In this document: positions 54,300 through 63,023 of the stretch, piece after piece
Layout: each line of letters opens with the position of its first letter
Numbering within the stretch: position 1 is the first letter of the stretch
Assembly: GCA_903845055.1 (NCBI GenBank)
Contig: CAIMWF010000152.1
Location: forward strand, 60,413 to 124,412
DNA length: 64,000 nucleotides
DNA from: an uncultured Bacteroidales bacterium
GTDB lineage: Bacteria > Bacteroidota > Bacteroidia > Bacteroidales > FEN-979
Reading direction: 5' to 3'
Notes under the pieces: generated by a model
What the model was told of the DNA's origin: nothing
The model's database searches: none
The model's input: only the letters and a program-made list of their open reading frames with translations
Program-made: the position numbers and the translations under genes

Positions 54300-55505
54300 A
54301 TGACTGAACAATCCGATTACCTCATCATAGGTGCCGGCATCATCGGGCTGGCCATCGCCCGTGAACTCCGGTCGCGTTATTCCCAGGCCTCCATCACCAT
54401 CCTCGAAAAGGAGCCTGATGTTGCCTACCATTCCAGCGGCCGCAACAGCGGGGTGCTGCATGCCGGCTTTTACTATTCGGCCGATTCGCTGAAGGCAAAA
54501 TTCACCCGCGACGGCAACTTCGCCATGAAGGACTTTTGCCGCGAAAAGGGGCTCAAACTGAACGAATGCCAGAAGGTCGTTGTGGCAAAAGACGAGTCGG
54601 AACTGGAGCCACTCTACGAGCTCGACCGCCGGGGCAAGCGCAACGGTGTGGATGTGAAGATCATCACCGAAGGTGAACTGAAGGAGATTGATCCCAACGC
54701 GCGCACCTTCAAGTTCGCCCTCTATTCGCCCAATACAGCCACGGTCGACCCCACCGAACTGAACAAGGCCGTACGCGACGAGCTGCTCGCCTCGGGGGTG
54801 AAGATCGTCTTCAACCAGGGATACAAGCGGAAGATCGATGGAAAGACCGTGGAAACAACCGGCGGGCTAACCTTTACAGCAAAGAAGCTGATCAATACGG
54901 CCGGGCTCTACGCCGACAAGATCGCCCGCGATTTTGGCTATTCGCGGCATTACACCATCATCCCCTTCAAAGGGATCTATCTCAAATACACCAAAAAGGA
55001 CAAGCCCATCAAAACCAACATCTACCCGGTTCCAAACCTTAAAAACCCCTTCCTCGGCGTTCATTACACGATCACCGTCGACGGGACCATCAAGATCGGC
55101 CCCACCTCCATTCCCGCCTTCTGGCGCGAGAACTACAAAGGGATGGATAATTTCAAAGCCGGCGAGCTGGGGAACATCCTGGGCTGGGAGAGCAGGCTCT
55201 TCCTTTCAAACGCGTTTGGCTTCCGGGGGCTGGCTTTCGATGAGATGAAAAAATACAATAAATCCTATTTTGTCGACCTGGCCACCAGCATGGTCCATTC
55301 CATCGATAAATCGGGATTTACAGAATGGAGCAAACCGGGCATCCGCGCCCAGCTGCTCAATACAGACACCCTGGAGCTGGTGATGGATTTCGTGGTTGAA
55401 GGCGATGACACCACCGTGCATGTGCTCAACGCCGTTTCTCCTGCTTTTACCTGCAGCTTCCCCTTCGCGAAATGGGTGGTTGACAATTATGTGGAGAAAG
55501 CTTAA
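54300..55505 (+). CDS. lhgO: L-2-hydroxyglutarate oxidase
   Basis: A 401-residue FAD enzyme of the DAO family. The dinucleotide motif LIIGAGIIGLA (8-18), the early SSGRNSGVLHAGFYY that covers FAD, and the barrel region IPFKGIYLKYTKK with the C-terminal AVSPAFTCSFPFAKWV are characteristic of LhgO. It oxidises L-2-hydroxyglutarate, a side product of malate dehydrogenase, to 2-oxoglutarate and passes electrons to quinone or oxygen. The neighbouring Ldh-family gene fits a shared theme of L-2-hydroxy acid metabolism. Confidence 0.95.
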   Translation: MTEQSDYLIIGAGIIGLAIARELRSRYSQASITILEKEPDVAYHSSGRNSGVLHAGFYYSADSLKAKFTRDGNFAMKDFCREKGLKLNECQKVVVAKDESELEPLYELDRRGKRNGVDVKIITEGELKEIDPNARTFKFALYSPNTATVDPTELNKAVRDELLASGVKIVFNQGYKRKIDGKTVETTGGLTFTAKKLINTAGLYADKIARDFGYSRHYTIIPFKGIYLKYTKKDKPIKTNIYPVPNLKNPFLGVHYTITVDGTIKIGPTSIPAFWRENYKGMDNFKAGELGNILGWESRLFLSNAFGFRGLAFDEMKKYNKSYFVDLATSMVHSIDKSGFTEWSKPGIRAQLLNTDTLELVMDFVVEGDDTTVHVLNAVSPAFTCSFPFAKWVVDNYVEKA

Positions 55506-55509
55506 CATT

Positions 55510-55550
55510 CAAAACTCAAAAATCAAAACTGTAATTCAAATTTCAAAACT
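55510..55550. repeat. Heptad repeat array, five units of CAAAnnT
   Basis: Three contiguous units (CAAAACT, CAAAAAT, CAAAACT), a 6-base break, then CAAATTT and CAAAACT, immediately after the lhgO stop. Confidence 0.75.
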
Positions 55551-55604
55551 TGTGCTGATTAAAATGTTGGAGTAACCGGGATTTTATGAACTAGGGGATT
55601 TCAT

Positions 55605-55668
55605 CCCCAAATCTTCACATCCCCAAATTCCCAAATCTTCACATCCCCAAATTCTCAAATTCAAACAT
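55605..55668. repeat. Octad repeat array, eight units, ending at a start codon
   Basis: Eight contiguous 8-bp units from 55605 to 55668, variants CCCCAAAT, CTTCACAT, TCCCAAAT, TCTCAAAT and TCAAACAT, with the CTTCACAT/CCCCAAAT pair recurring. The array ends one base before the ATG of the Ldh gene at 55670, so it occupies the ribosome-binding region. Confidence 0.9.
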
Positions 55669-55669
55669 C

Positions 55670-56761
55670 ATGGAAACAACATACCGGTTCAAACACGAAG
55701 ACCTGATGGACTTTGTGGTACGCTATATGACCAAACTCGGCGTTCCGGCCGAAGATGCAAAAATCGTGGGCGAGGTGCTCATCTGTGCCGACATCCGCGG
55801 GGTTGAATCCCACGGGCTGCACCGCCTGGGATCCTATTACGGCAGCCGCATCAGCAAAGGCTGGATTGATCCGCTCACCCCCTTTAAGATCCTCAGCGAA
55901 ACACCCTCCACGGCACTGATCGACGGGGGCAACGGGTGCGGGCAGGTGGTGTCGCACAAGGCCATGCAGATGACCATCGACAAGGCCAAAGCCTCGGGCA
56001 TCGCAGCGGTCACCATACGCAACAGCAACCATTACGGCATTGCGGGCTACTATGCCATGATGGCCCTGAAACACGACATGATCGGGATTTCGCTCACCAA
56101 CTCCCAGCCGCTGGTGGCCCCCACCTTTGGCCGGACCGCCGTACTTGGCACCAACCCGATCGCCATGGCTGCCCCATCCGAAAAGGCATATCCCTACCTG
56201 CTCGACATGGCCACCAGCGCCGTGGCCTACGGGAAGATCCAGGTGTATGAAAAGAAACACGAACACATCCCTATCGGCTGGGGGATCGACGAACAGGGAC
56301 TGGCCACCAACGACCCCTCCCTCATCAAGCCGGGAGGACACGGGGCCCTGCTTCCCCTGGGGGGCATGGACATCACCGCAGGCTACAAGGGCTACGGGCT
56401 GGCCCTGCTGGTCGAGATCCTCTGTTCGGCCCTCTCGGGCGGCAATTTTCTGACCAATGTCGGCGGCCCGGGCAAACCCGAACCCACCGGCGTCTCCCAT
56501 TTCTTCATGGCCATCAACATCGAAGCCTTCAGACCCATCTTCGATTTTAAAAAACAGATGGACGACATGATCACCCTGCTCAAACAATCGCCCCTAGCGG
56601 TGGGTCGCGACGAGATCCTCGTTGCCGGTGAAAAGGAGTTTGAATATGCCGAATTCAACGAGATCCACGGCGTTCCCCTCATCAAACCGATTGTCGACGA
56701 TCTTATCAAAGAGGGCGAACGGATTGGCGTGGCGTTTGATTGCCCGCACGTCATGGAGTAA
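55670..56761 (+). CDS. Ldh-family (malate/L-lactate) NAD(P)-dependent oxidoreductase
   Basis: A 363-residue type 2 malate/lactate dehydrogenase. Visible elements are the His-containing RGVESHGLHRLGSYY (about 43-57), GCGQVVSHKAMQM, the active-site region NSNHYGIAGYY, and the C-terminal GAxLPLGG...GYKGYGLALLVE-like segment. It reduces or oxidises 2-keto and 2-hydroxy acids with NAD(P); malate, lactate, ureidoglycolate or others cannot be told apart. Downstream of lhgO on the same strand with two repeat arrays between; co-transcription is possible. Confidence 0.92.
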   Translation: METTYRFKHEDLMDFVVRYMTKLGVPAEDAKIVGEVLICADIRGVESHGLHRLGSYYGSRISKGWIDPLTPFKILSETPSTALIDGGNGCGQVVSHKAMQMTIDKAKASGIAAVTIRNSNHYGIAGYYAMMALKHDMIGISLTNSQPLVAPTFGRTAVLGTNPIAMAAPSEKAYPYLLDMATSAVAYGKIQVYEKKHEHIPIGWGIDEQGLATNDPSLIKPGGHGALLPLGGMDITAGYKGYGLALLVEILCSALSGGNFLTNVGGPGKPEPTGVSHFFMAINIEAFRPIFDFKKQMDDMITLLKQSPLAVGRDEILVAGEKEFEYAEFNEIHGVPLIKPIVDDLIKEGERIGVAFDCPHVME

Positions 56762-56763
56762 AT

Positions 56764-56784
56764 CAATTAAAAATTAATAATTAC
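56764..56784. repeat. Short heptad array, three AT-rich units
   Basis: Three 7-bp units (CAATTAA, AAATTAA, TAATTAC) right after the Ldh gene stop; weaker than the others because of AT richness. Confidence 0.45.
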
Positions 56785-56861
56785 GGGGGTGCAGCGGATA
56801 TCAGCCAGTTTTGCTGCTTCGGGTTTTGTGCCGTTTGCAGTAAGCCGGGATCTCCATTTAT

Positions 56862-57212
56862 TCAGTAGGTTTTCTTTAAAAGGCTGATGGCTTTTTCGAG
56901 TTCGCCGGTAAAGATTGCCTGTCCGGTACGATTGCATTCAACAATCAGGTCATGAAGACTCCTGCTTGTTACCTGTTCAAAATCGCCCAGGATGATCAGC
57001 CTCTTCTTGTAAAGGGAGAGTTTCTGCAGGATATCGCCGGCCAGCCCTGTTTTAAGGTCATAAAAGGAGGGGTCGAAGTTTTCCCGGCTGAGGGCAATGG
57101 TATCGCTTTCGGTCGAAAAGAGCAGGTCGAGGAAACTGCCTGCATTCCGGATAACGATTTTGTCGTCGTTAAAAAGGGTGATTGCGCCTTTTTCTGTTTC
57201 TAGGATTTCCAT
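56862..57212 (-). CDS. DUF4180 domain protein
   Basis: A 116-residue protein. The pattern SFLDLLFSTESDTIALSREN, then FYDLKTGLAGDILQKLSLYKKRL and a C-terminal GDFEQVTSRSLHDLIVECNR matches DUF4180, small single-domain proteins of unknown function. No membrane segment or signal. The gene is single, convergent with the Ldh gene. The following 283 bp (57213-57495) hold a GC-rich stretch with a CCGGGAA/TTCCCGG hairpin near 57299-57323 and no gene. Confidence 0.85.
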   Translation of the reverse strand: MEILETEKGAITLFNDDKIVIRNAGSFLDLLFSTESDTIALSRENFDPSFYDLKTGLAGDILQKLSLYKKRLIILGDFEQVTSRSLHDLIVECNRTGQAIFTGELEKAISLLKKTY

Positions 57213-57495
57213 AAGGTTGTTTTATAACGAATGTTTCTTTGATGGTCATCTCCGCAGGTTCTTTCCGTTATTCCCGGATTCAGGTTTCACCGGGAAGGGC
57301 CGGGAATCGCCCGGAAGTTCCCGGAAGTCCCCCTGGATCGTTTCATACTGTCTGAAATTCCCGCTTTCATTGTATGCGAATGTTTCACTGGTCATCTTGT
57401 ACCATATATTACCCTTGAAACGTAACCCGTGGTGGGAGCCAGCCTGTTACCGGCATATTCAAACGAACCGGGTATGGGTCGTTTTCATGGAGATT

Positions 57496-57882
57496 TTATT
57501 TGTGTTTGTTCCCGGCAAATTCGATCAGTTCAACCGGCGCCCCGTTGTGTTCGATCATGGCAACCCGCACCCCGCTGCTGGGTGCGTTGGGAGGTGTCAG
57601 GATGTGAAAGGAATGACGTTCCAGTTCAAGGTCGAGGTCGTCGACTTCAAAAGCGATGTGCGGGACGGTTTGAATGAGTTCATCTACCGGGGAATCCTCC
57701 TCATAACGCATCCATTCGATCCCGAAGGGGCTGGTGTCGAAACCGCCCACCCCCAGTCTGAATGCCGGCAGGTAGGTTTCGCCGAGGATCGGTTGCCGGG
57801 TCGGGATGCCGATGTGATGAAAACGCCAGCCCCATTCACCGGTCGCCGCCGGGGGTTCATGGTCTTTCCTGGGTTTGTTCAT
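57496..57882 (-). CDS. Glyoxalase/VOC-family protein
   Basis: A 128-residue single VOC domain with FHHIGIPTRQPILGE near the N-terminus, VPHIAFEVDDLDLELE in the centre and VAMIEHNGAPVELIEF at the end, giving the usual His/His/Glu metal ligands. It could be an epimerase, lyase or resistance-type VOC; none can be chosen. The start at 57882 (MNKPRKDHEP) is preferred; a longer frame from 58017 overlaps the upstream lipoprotein gene and lacks conserved sequence. Confidence 0.82.
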   Translation of the reverse strand: MNKPRKDHEPPAATGEWGWRFHHIGIPTRQPILGETYLPAFRLGVGGFDTSPFGIEWMRYEEDSPVDELIQTVPHIAFEVDDLDLELERHSFHILTPPNAPSSGVRVAMIEHNGAPVELIEFAGNKHK

Positions 57883-57992
57883 GGCTGTGGTTCTATGAAT
57901 TGATCGATGATGTTTCAGTCCGAGGTGGGCCTGACGGGTTTTGTGAAACGTGGGAGGATGGTGTTTGCGGGCCTGCCAGGCAATGAACAACA

Positions 57993-58691
57993 TTATTTCC
58001 TTCGGTATAAATACCATGTTTTGCCAAGGTTGCTTCGGAAACCGACGATCCCGTCAATCAACGAATAATAGGCGAATTCGCCCCAGTCATCCAGCGGCGG
58101 GGCCTCATTGTGGATGAAAAGTTCATACACCTGGTAGAATTTCCGGGTGCCCAGGCTGACCGAATCATGAAAAGCGATGATGGAATCGAATTTGTCCGGA
58201 AAGTTCATCAGCGTATCGCCGCTGAATTTCATGCTGGCATAGAATCCAAGCCCGGTGGAATCGCCCGGGAAAAAAGACAGCTGTATGTTCTTGACAGATT
58301 CCCTGTGATAAAAAGTGGCATTGTTTTTCAGGATGACATCCAGTTTTCCCTTGATGTTCCCGCAAATGTAATTCCTGGCGCGGTATTCGGATGACAGGTA
58401 ATCGCCCTGGCAACCGTTGAAATCCAATGCCTCCGAAGCAGAGTACTGGTATGCCCTGTTAAAACCTGATTGCATCAGGCTTTTTTTAAAGATGACCGAG
58501 TCCCCGGTAAGGTTCTTAAAGGTCAGGGTATCCTTCCCGGTATAGGGACAAATGGCCTGATCCCCCGCTGTAAAGGTCAGGCGGCCGACCTCGTGCTGTA
58601 TGCAGGTATTCTTGCTGCAGCCGGCCAGCAGGGAAATGCAGCCCGCCAGGAGCAGAAAAAAAACCGGGTTGTGCCGGGAACGGTTGATCAT
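57993..58691 (-). CDS. Lipoprotein, unknown function (232 aa)
   Basis: A 232-residue protein starting MINRSRHNPVFFLLLAG with a lipobox LLAGC (Cys about 25), so a lipoprotein. The mature part has several cysteines (CIQHEVG, CPYTGKD, GCQGDYL, YICGNIKG) and beta-rich sequence, but I do not recognise a family. A TTG start at 58715 is possible but adds 8 residues before the leader. The 232 bp after it (58692-58923) show no promoter match or gene. Confidence 0.78.
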   Translation of the reverse strand: MINRSRHNPVFFLLLAGCISLLAGCSKNTCIQHEVGRLTFTAGDQAICPYTGKDTLTFKNLTGDSVIFKKSLMQSGFNRAYQYSASEALDFNGCQGDYLSSEYRARNYICGNIKGKLDVILKNNATFYHRESVKNIQLSFFPGDSTGLGFYASMKFSGDTLMNFPDKFDSIIAFHDSVSLGTRKFYQVYELFIHNEAPPLDDWGEFAYYSLIDGIVGFRSNLGKTWYLYRRK

Positions 58692-58923
58692 GCGTCGTTG
58701 GGTATTACCTGTCAAAGTTAACGATTTGCCGGTTTATCCCTGCAGAAATATTTGTTTGCCCCAGGACGGTGAGAGAGGTTCATGTATGGCATGCCCGGGT
58801 TGACAACGCTGTAATGGGTGTTTTCTGAAAGCATTTCGATTTGTTTCATATGCTGGGGGGCCTGGTTTATGGTATACAACAGTTGATCGCCGGTGAAATT
58901 GAAAAACAGAAAAACCCGAATCC

Positions 58924-60264
58924 ATGAACCCCCTGATGATTTACCTCGTGCAGTCGTCGGTGTGCCTGGGCACATTGTACGCCGTTTACTGGCTTTTTTT
59001 GCAGCGCGACACTTTCTTCCGTATCAACCGGGCATTCCTTCTCTTTTCGGGGGTCTTCTCGGCGCTCATGCCGTTCATCCCTTTTCACCTGCTTTTCAGC
59101 GAGCCGGCAGCATCGCTGGCCATCCTTCTCAGCCCGGTGCTGATCACCCCAGCCGGCAACCTCCAACCGGTAGCGGGAATCCTGCCGTGGCCGGGAATCC
59201 TGATGGTGTCCTACCTCACCGGAGTGGCGATCTTCCTGGCCCGGTTCCTCTTCCAGTTGTGCCAGATGACGCGCCTGCTGGCGCGGTCGGAGGTGCGCAG
59301 AGCCGGGAGCCTGCGCGTGGTTGCCGTCGACAGCAGGTATGCACCGTTTTCCTTTTTCAACATCGTCTTCATCAATGAAGAGAGGACGACCCCATCCGGT
59401 ATGGAGGCGATCCTGGAGCACGAGCGGGTCCACATCCGGCAGGCCCACACCCTCGATCTGCTCCTATCCGGTTTGCTGGTCATCGTGCAGTGGTTCAACC
59501 CCTTTGCCTGGTTCACTGCCCGCGAACTGAAGAACATCCACGAATACCTCGCCGACGATTTCGTGATCAGGAAATTTATGAAACCGGCCGAATACCAGCA
59601 GATGATCCTGGATGAAACCATGGGGGTCCGCATGAACGGCCTGGTCCATAATTTCAATATTTCACAACTTAAAAAACGAATTGTTATGATGACACAAAAG
59701 CGTTCGGGCAACTGGGCCGCCGGCAAGATCGCGCTGGCACTGCCCGTGATCATGATCCTCGGCTTGCTGTTTTCGGGGAGTTCCCCTGTTTCAGCGCTTG
59801 CGGGGAAACAGAACAGTGTTCAACCTAAAAACATGGATGTCTTCATTGCCGCCCCCGACAGCGGTGAGAAGCGGATGGTGCCCGACAAACAGCCCGAATA
59901 CCCGGGCGGCCACGAAGCCATGATGAATTTCCTTGCCGGGAATATCAAATATCCTGAAACTGCCATTAAAAACAATGTACATGGGAAGGTGTTCGTCTCA
60001 TTCGGTGTGGAAAAGGATGGGTCTATCAACAACGTTAAGATCATCCGGGGGATCGGTTCAGGTTGCGATGAGGAGGCAGCACGGGTCGTGAAACTCATGC
60101 CGCACTGGAAACCCGGCGAACTGAAGAGAAAACACGTGGCGACGAATTTCGTGCTTCCCATCAGGTTTGCCCTGCAGGGGGATAAAAAGGAAAATCCCAA
60201 AGAGCAGATCAGGATGTCGCCGGTACCCGGAACCAACCTGGAAAAGGAGAAGAAAAGCAGTTAA
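58924..60264 (+). CDS. M56 membrane metallopeptidase fused to a TonB C-terminal domain
   Basis: A 446-residue protein with N-terminal membrane helices (about 5-25, 36-52, 90-112), the zinc motif HERVH (166-170) and a central helix (about 265-283). Its extracytoplasmic C-terminus (about 325-420) is a TonB_C-like domain: FPGGHEAMMNFLAGNIKYP-type opening (here YPGGHEAMMNFLAG), VHGKVFVSFGVEKDGSI and LMPHWKPGELKRK. The fusion is seen in Bacteroidota, often with a BlaI partner; none is present here. It may sense envelope state or engage outer-membrane receptors. Its stop overlaps the convergent hydrolase stop. Confidence 0.9.
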   Translation: MNPLMIYLVQSSVCLGTLYAVYWLFLQRDTFFRINRAFLLFSGVFSALMPFIPFHLLFSEPAASLAILLSPVLITPAGNLQPVAGILPWPGILMVSYLTGVAIFLARFLFQLCQMTRLLARSEVRRAGSLRVVAVDSRYAPFSFFNIVFINEERTTPSGMEAILEHERVHIRQAHTLDLLLSGLLVIVQWFNPFAWFTARELKNIHEYLADDFVIRKFMKPAEYQQMILDETMGVRMNGLVHNFNISQLKKRIVMMTQKRSGNWAAGKIALALPVIMILGLLFSGSSPVSALAGKQNSVQPKNMDVFIAAPDSGEKRMVPDKQPEYPGGHEAMMNFLAGNIKYPETAIKNNVHGKVFVSFGVEKDGSINNVKIIRGIGSGCDEEAARVVKLMPHWKPGELKRKHVATNFVLPIRFALQGDKKENPKEQIRMSPVPGTNLEKEKKSS

Positions 60265-61208
60265 TTGTGCCGGTTTAAAAACTCCAAAAGGATGGCGTTG
60301 AACTGGAATGGGTGTGTCTCCATCGCCATGTGACGCGCCCCGGGGATGACCCGGAGTTCGGCCGATGGAACCTCCCCTTTCAGTTTTTTGCCGGTGCTAA
60401 GCCCGATCGTCTTATCGTTTTTACCCCAGATGATCAGCACGGGGGTCTCTTTCAAATCATGTGCGTCGAGTTTGATGATCTCCCGCGAATTGGCCAGCAG
60501 GTTCACCACTGTTTCGGCTGTTCCCTCGATCTGCAGCGTCTTCCAGTATCCATTGGTGGTAGCGGTGTCGGGCAGGAAACCGTAGGTGCTCTTCAGCTCA
60601 TGCCTGAAGTTGTTGTAGGTGAGATAATAGTGCTTGTAATAGGCCACCAGCATTTTTTTATACACGGGGTGGTTGACAACCCCCACGAAAGGACGGTTCA
60701 GGTCGTCGTTGGTGATGAAGATCATGCCGTCGAGGATGGTGAGGCTTTTCGTGCGGTGCAGGTTCATCAGCGCCGCAGCCTCCGCGGCCCCGCCGCCCAT
60801 GGAGTGCCCGACGATATTCCAGGGGGTCGTATCGGCCCCGTCGATGTTGCCTAACAGTTTCCATAGCTGCCTTCCGCGGTTGCTCTGCGACTGGTTGAGG
60901 GAATCCGACCGCTCGCTGTAACCGAAACCCGGCAGGTCGACCGCCACCACGGTGTAACCGCTGGCGGCAAGGGTATCCCAATTGTAACGCCAGCAGAACG
61001 TTGATCCGCAGAAGCCGTGGATCAGCAGGACCTTTCCCCGGTGATGCAATCCCCTGGCCGGCCAGAGACGGTAATGGATGGTCACCGAGTCTATCGTGGC
61101 AAAATGGCTTTCGCGAAAGGGTTTGCCCGGGTTCCCGGCGTGCGGGGTGCCCGGCAGCACCAGGAGGAAGGGGAGGAGGAGGGCCGTTAAAGACCGGTGG
61201 AGGAGCAT
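60261..61208 (-). CDS. Secreted alpha/beta hydrolase
   Basis: A 315-residue hydrolase with a leader (MLLHRSLTALLLPFLLV, to about residue 24). The oxyanion region LIHGFCGSTFCW, the nucleophile GHSMGG (Ser136), the acid in LIIWGKNDKTIG and the His in PGARHMAMETHP form a complete triad. Periplasmic esterase or lipase-like enzyme; substrate unknown. The longer frame to 61280 has no leader at its start. It converges on the M56-TonB gene with overlapping stop codons. Confidence 0.88.
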   Translation of the reverse strand: MLLHRSLTALLLPFLLVLPGTPHAGNPGKPFRESHFATIDSVTIHYRLWPARGLHHRGKVLLIHGFCGSTFCWRYNWDTLAASGYTVVAVDLPGFGYSERSDSLNQSQSNRGRQLWKLLGNIDGADTTPWNIVGHSMGGGAAEAAALMNLHRTKSLTILDGMIFITNDDLNRPFVGVVNHPVYKKMLVAYYKHYYLTYNNFRHELKSTYGFLPDTATTNGYWKTLQIEGTAETVVNLLANSREIIKLDAHDLKETPVLIIWGKNDKTIGLSTGKKLKGEVPSAELRVIPGARHMAMETHPFQFNAILLEFLNRHN

Positions 61209-61320
61209 ATTTGAAATGATTGGTTGCAAAAGTATGTAAATTTGCCGGAATTTCCGGAACTCCCTGCCGGCAAATACCAATTCCGTAAATTTTACGTTTT
61301 CTTCCGGTTAACGATACAAG

Positions 61321-62910
61321 ATGCAGAAAAACAATCCATACTTACCCCTCTGGTTTGCCCTGTTGCTGGCCGGGGGTGTCGCTCTGGGCATTTTCCTGGG
61401 GAACCGCGCAGGCAGCCTCAACCCCTTCAGCCCGAACCACGACAAATTGAAGGAGGTGGTCGATTATGTTCACGACAATTACGTGGATACGATGAGCCGG
61501 AAGGTGATCGAGGAAAAGGCGATCAACGGGCTGCTCGAAAAGCTCGACCCGCATTCGGTTTATATTTCCAGCGAAGATTTTCACGCAGCCAACGACCCGC
61601 TGCTTGGCAGCTTTGAAGGCATCGGCGTGCAGTTCCGCATTGAGAGCGATACGGTTGCCGTGATCAACCCGGTTTCGGGCGGTCCCTCCGAAAAACTAGG
61701 GATCAGGGCAGGAGACCGCATCGTGAAGGTTGACGGGAAAAATATTGCGGGCATCAAGATCAACAACAACGATGTCATGCGCAAACTGAAAGGTCCGAAG
61801 GGGACAAAGGTGACCGTCTCCATCTTCCGCCGGGGAACCGCCAGCCTCACCGATTTCACCATCACGCGCGATGAGATCCCCACCTACAGCGTCGATATCT
61901 CCTACATGCCCAGGCCGGGGATCGGTTACATCCGCCTGAGCAATTTTTCGAAAAGCACGCACGAAGAGGTTCACAAGGCGCTGGGCACCCTCCTGAAATC
62001 GGGAATGAAAAAACTGATCCTCGACCTGCGCGGGAATGGCGGGGGATACCTGCAGGCGGCCATAGACGTGGCTGATGAATTCCTGCGCAAGGGCGACCTG
62101 GTGGTTTATACCCGGGGAATGCACCACGAAAAGGAGGTGGCCTATGCTACCTCCAGCGGACTTTTCGAAACGGGCGACCTTGTGGTGATGGTTGACGAAG
62201 GCACCGCGTCGGCCGCCGAGATCGTTTCGGGGGCCATCCAGGACCACGACCGCGGGACGATCGTCGGGCGGCGTTCCTTTGGAAAGGGGCTCGTACAGGA
62301 GCAACTCGATTTCAAGGATGGAAGCGCCCTGCGGCTCACCGTGTCGCGTTATTATACACCGACGGGGAGATGCATCCAGAAGTCGTACAAGGACGGTCTG
62401 GAGGTCTATAATGGTGATTACTACCACCGGTTTATGAGCGGCGAGCTCGAACATCCCGATTCGATCAAGTTCCCCGACTCGCTGAAGTTTAAAACCCCGA
62501 AAGGAAAGGTGGTCTATGGCGGCGGCGGGATCATGCCCGACATCTATGTCCCCATCGAAAAGGATTCAACCTTAGGCTGGTACAACCTATGCATCAACAA
62601 GGGGCTGGTATACCAGTTCGCCTTCGATTACACCGACAGGACCCGCCTGCAGTTGATGCGCTTCAAAACCGCCGGCCAGTTCGAAAAGGAATATGATGTC
62701 AGCGATGAACTTTTCGGAGAATTCGTGAAATATACAGCCTTGAAAGGGGTGAAGCGCAACGCAAAGGATAACCGGAAATCCGACCTCTATGTTCGCACCA
62801 TGCTGAAGGCTTACATCGGGAGGAACCTGCTCGACAACAATGGCTTCTATCCCGTGCTGAACACCATCGACCCCGCTTTTGCGAGGGCGCTTATAGAACT
62901 TTCTAAATAA
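61321..62910 (+). CDS. S41-family C-terminal processing protease (CtpA-like)
   Basis: A 529-residue protease with an N-terminal anchor or leader (about 10-27), a PDZ domain (about 95-185), and the S41 catalytic core with nucleophile Ser297 in DEGTASAAEIVSGA and base Lys322 in SFGKGLVQEQ. After it comes a C-terminal region of about 130 residues. It acts in the periplasm, cutting C-terminal tails in envelope quality control or maturation. Divergent from the hydrolase with 112 bp between. Confidence 0.95.
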   Translation: MQKNNPYLPLWFALLLAGGVALGIFLGNRAGSLNPFSPNHDKLKEVVDYVHDNYVDTMSRKVIEEKAINGLLEKLDPHSVYISSEDFHAANDPLLGSFEGIGVQFRIESDTVAVINPVSGGPSEKLGIRAGDRIVKVDGKNIAGIKINNNDVMRKLKGPKGTKVTVSIFRRGTASLTDFTITRDEIPTYSVDISYMPRPGIGYIRLSNFSKSTHEEVHKALGTLLKSGMKKLILDLRGNGGGYLQAAIDVADEFLRKGDLVVYTRGMHHEKEVAYATSSGLFETGDLVVMVDEGTASAAEIVSGAIQDHDRGTIVGRRSFGKGLVQEQLDFKDGSALRLTVSRYYTPTGRCIQKSYKDGLEVYNGDYYHRFMSGELEHPDSIKFPDSLKFKTPKGKVVYGGGGIMPDIYVPIEKDSTLGWYNLCINKGLVYQFAFDYTDRTRLQLMRFKTAGQFEKEYDVSDELFGEFVKYTALKGVKRNAKDNRKSDLYVRTMLKAYIGRNLLDNNGFYPVLNTIDPAFARALIELSK

Positions 62911-62922
62911 TGTTGTATATTT

Positions 62923-62964
62923 GAATATCGAAAATCGAATATTGAATATCAAATATTGAATGTT
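62923..62964. repeat. Heptad repeat array, six units of GAATATY-type
   Basis: Six contiguous 7-bp units (variants GAATATC, GAAAATC, GAATATT, AAATATT, GAATGTT) between ctp and sod. A TATATTTG at 62916-62923 overlaps the first base and could be the -7 element of the sod gene, placing the array in its 5' leader. Confidence 0.88.
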
Positions 62965-62967
62965 ACT

Positions 62968-62995
62968 ATTGCCTGTTGCCTATTGCCTAATGTCT
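62968..62995. repeat. Heptad repeat array, four units of ATTGCCT-type
   Basis: Four contiguous 7-bp units (ATTGCCT, GTTGCCT, ATTGCCT, AATGTCT), three bases after the previous array, with an unrelated unit. Confidence 0.85.
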
Positions 62996-63023
62996 TTTTT
63001 ATTAACCATTAATCTTTACAACC

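Noticed and set aside
55605..55668. CRISPR-like array
   Set aside because: Units are 8 bp and contiguous, with no spacers and no cas genes.
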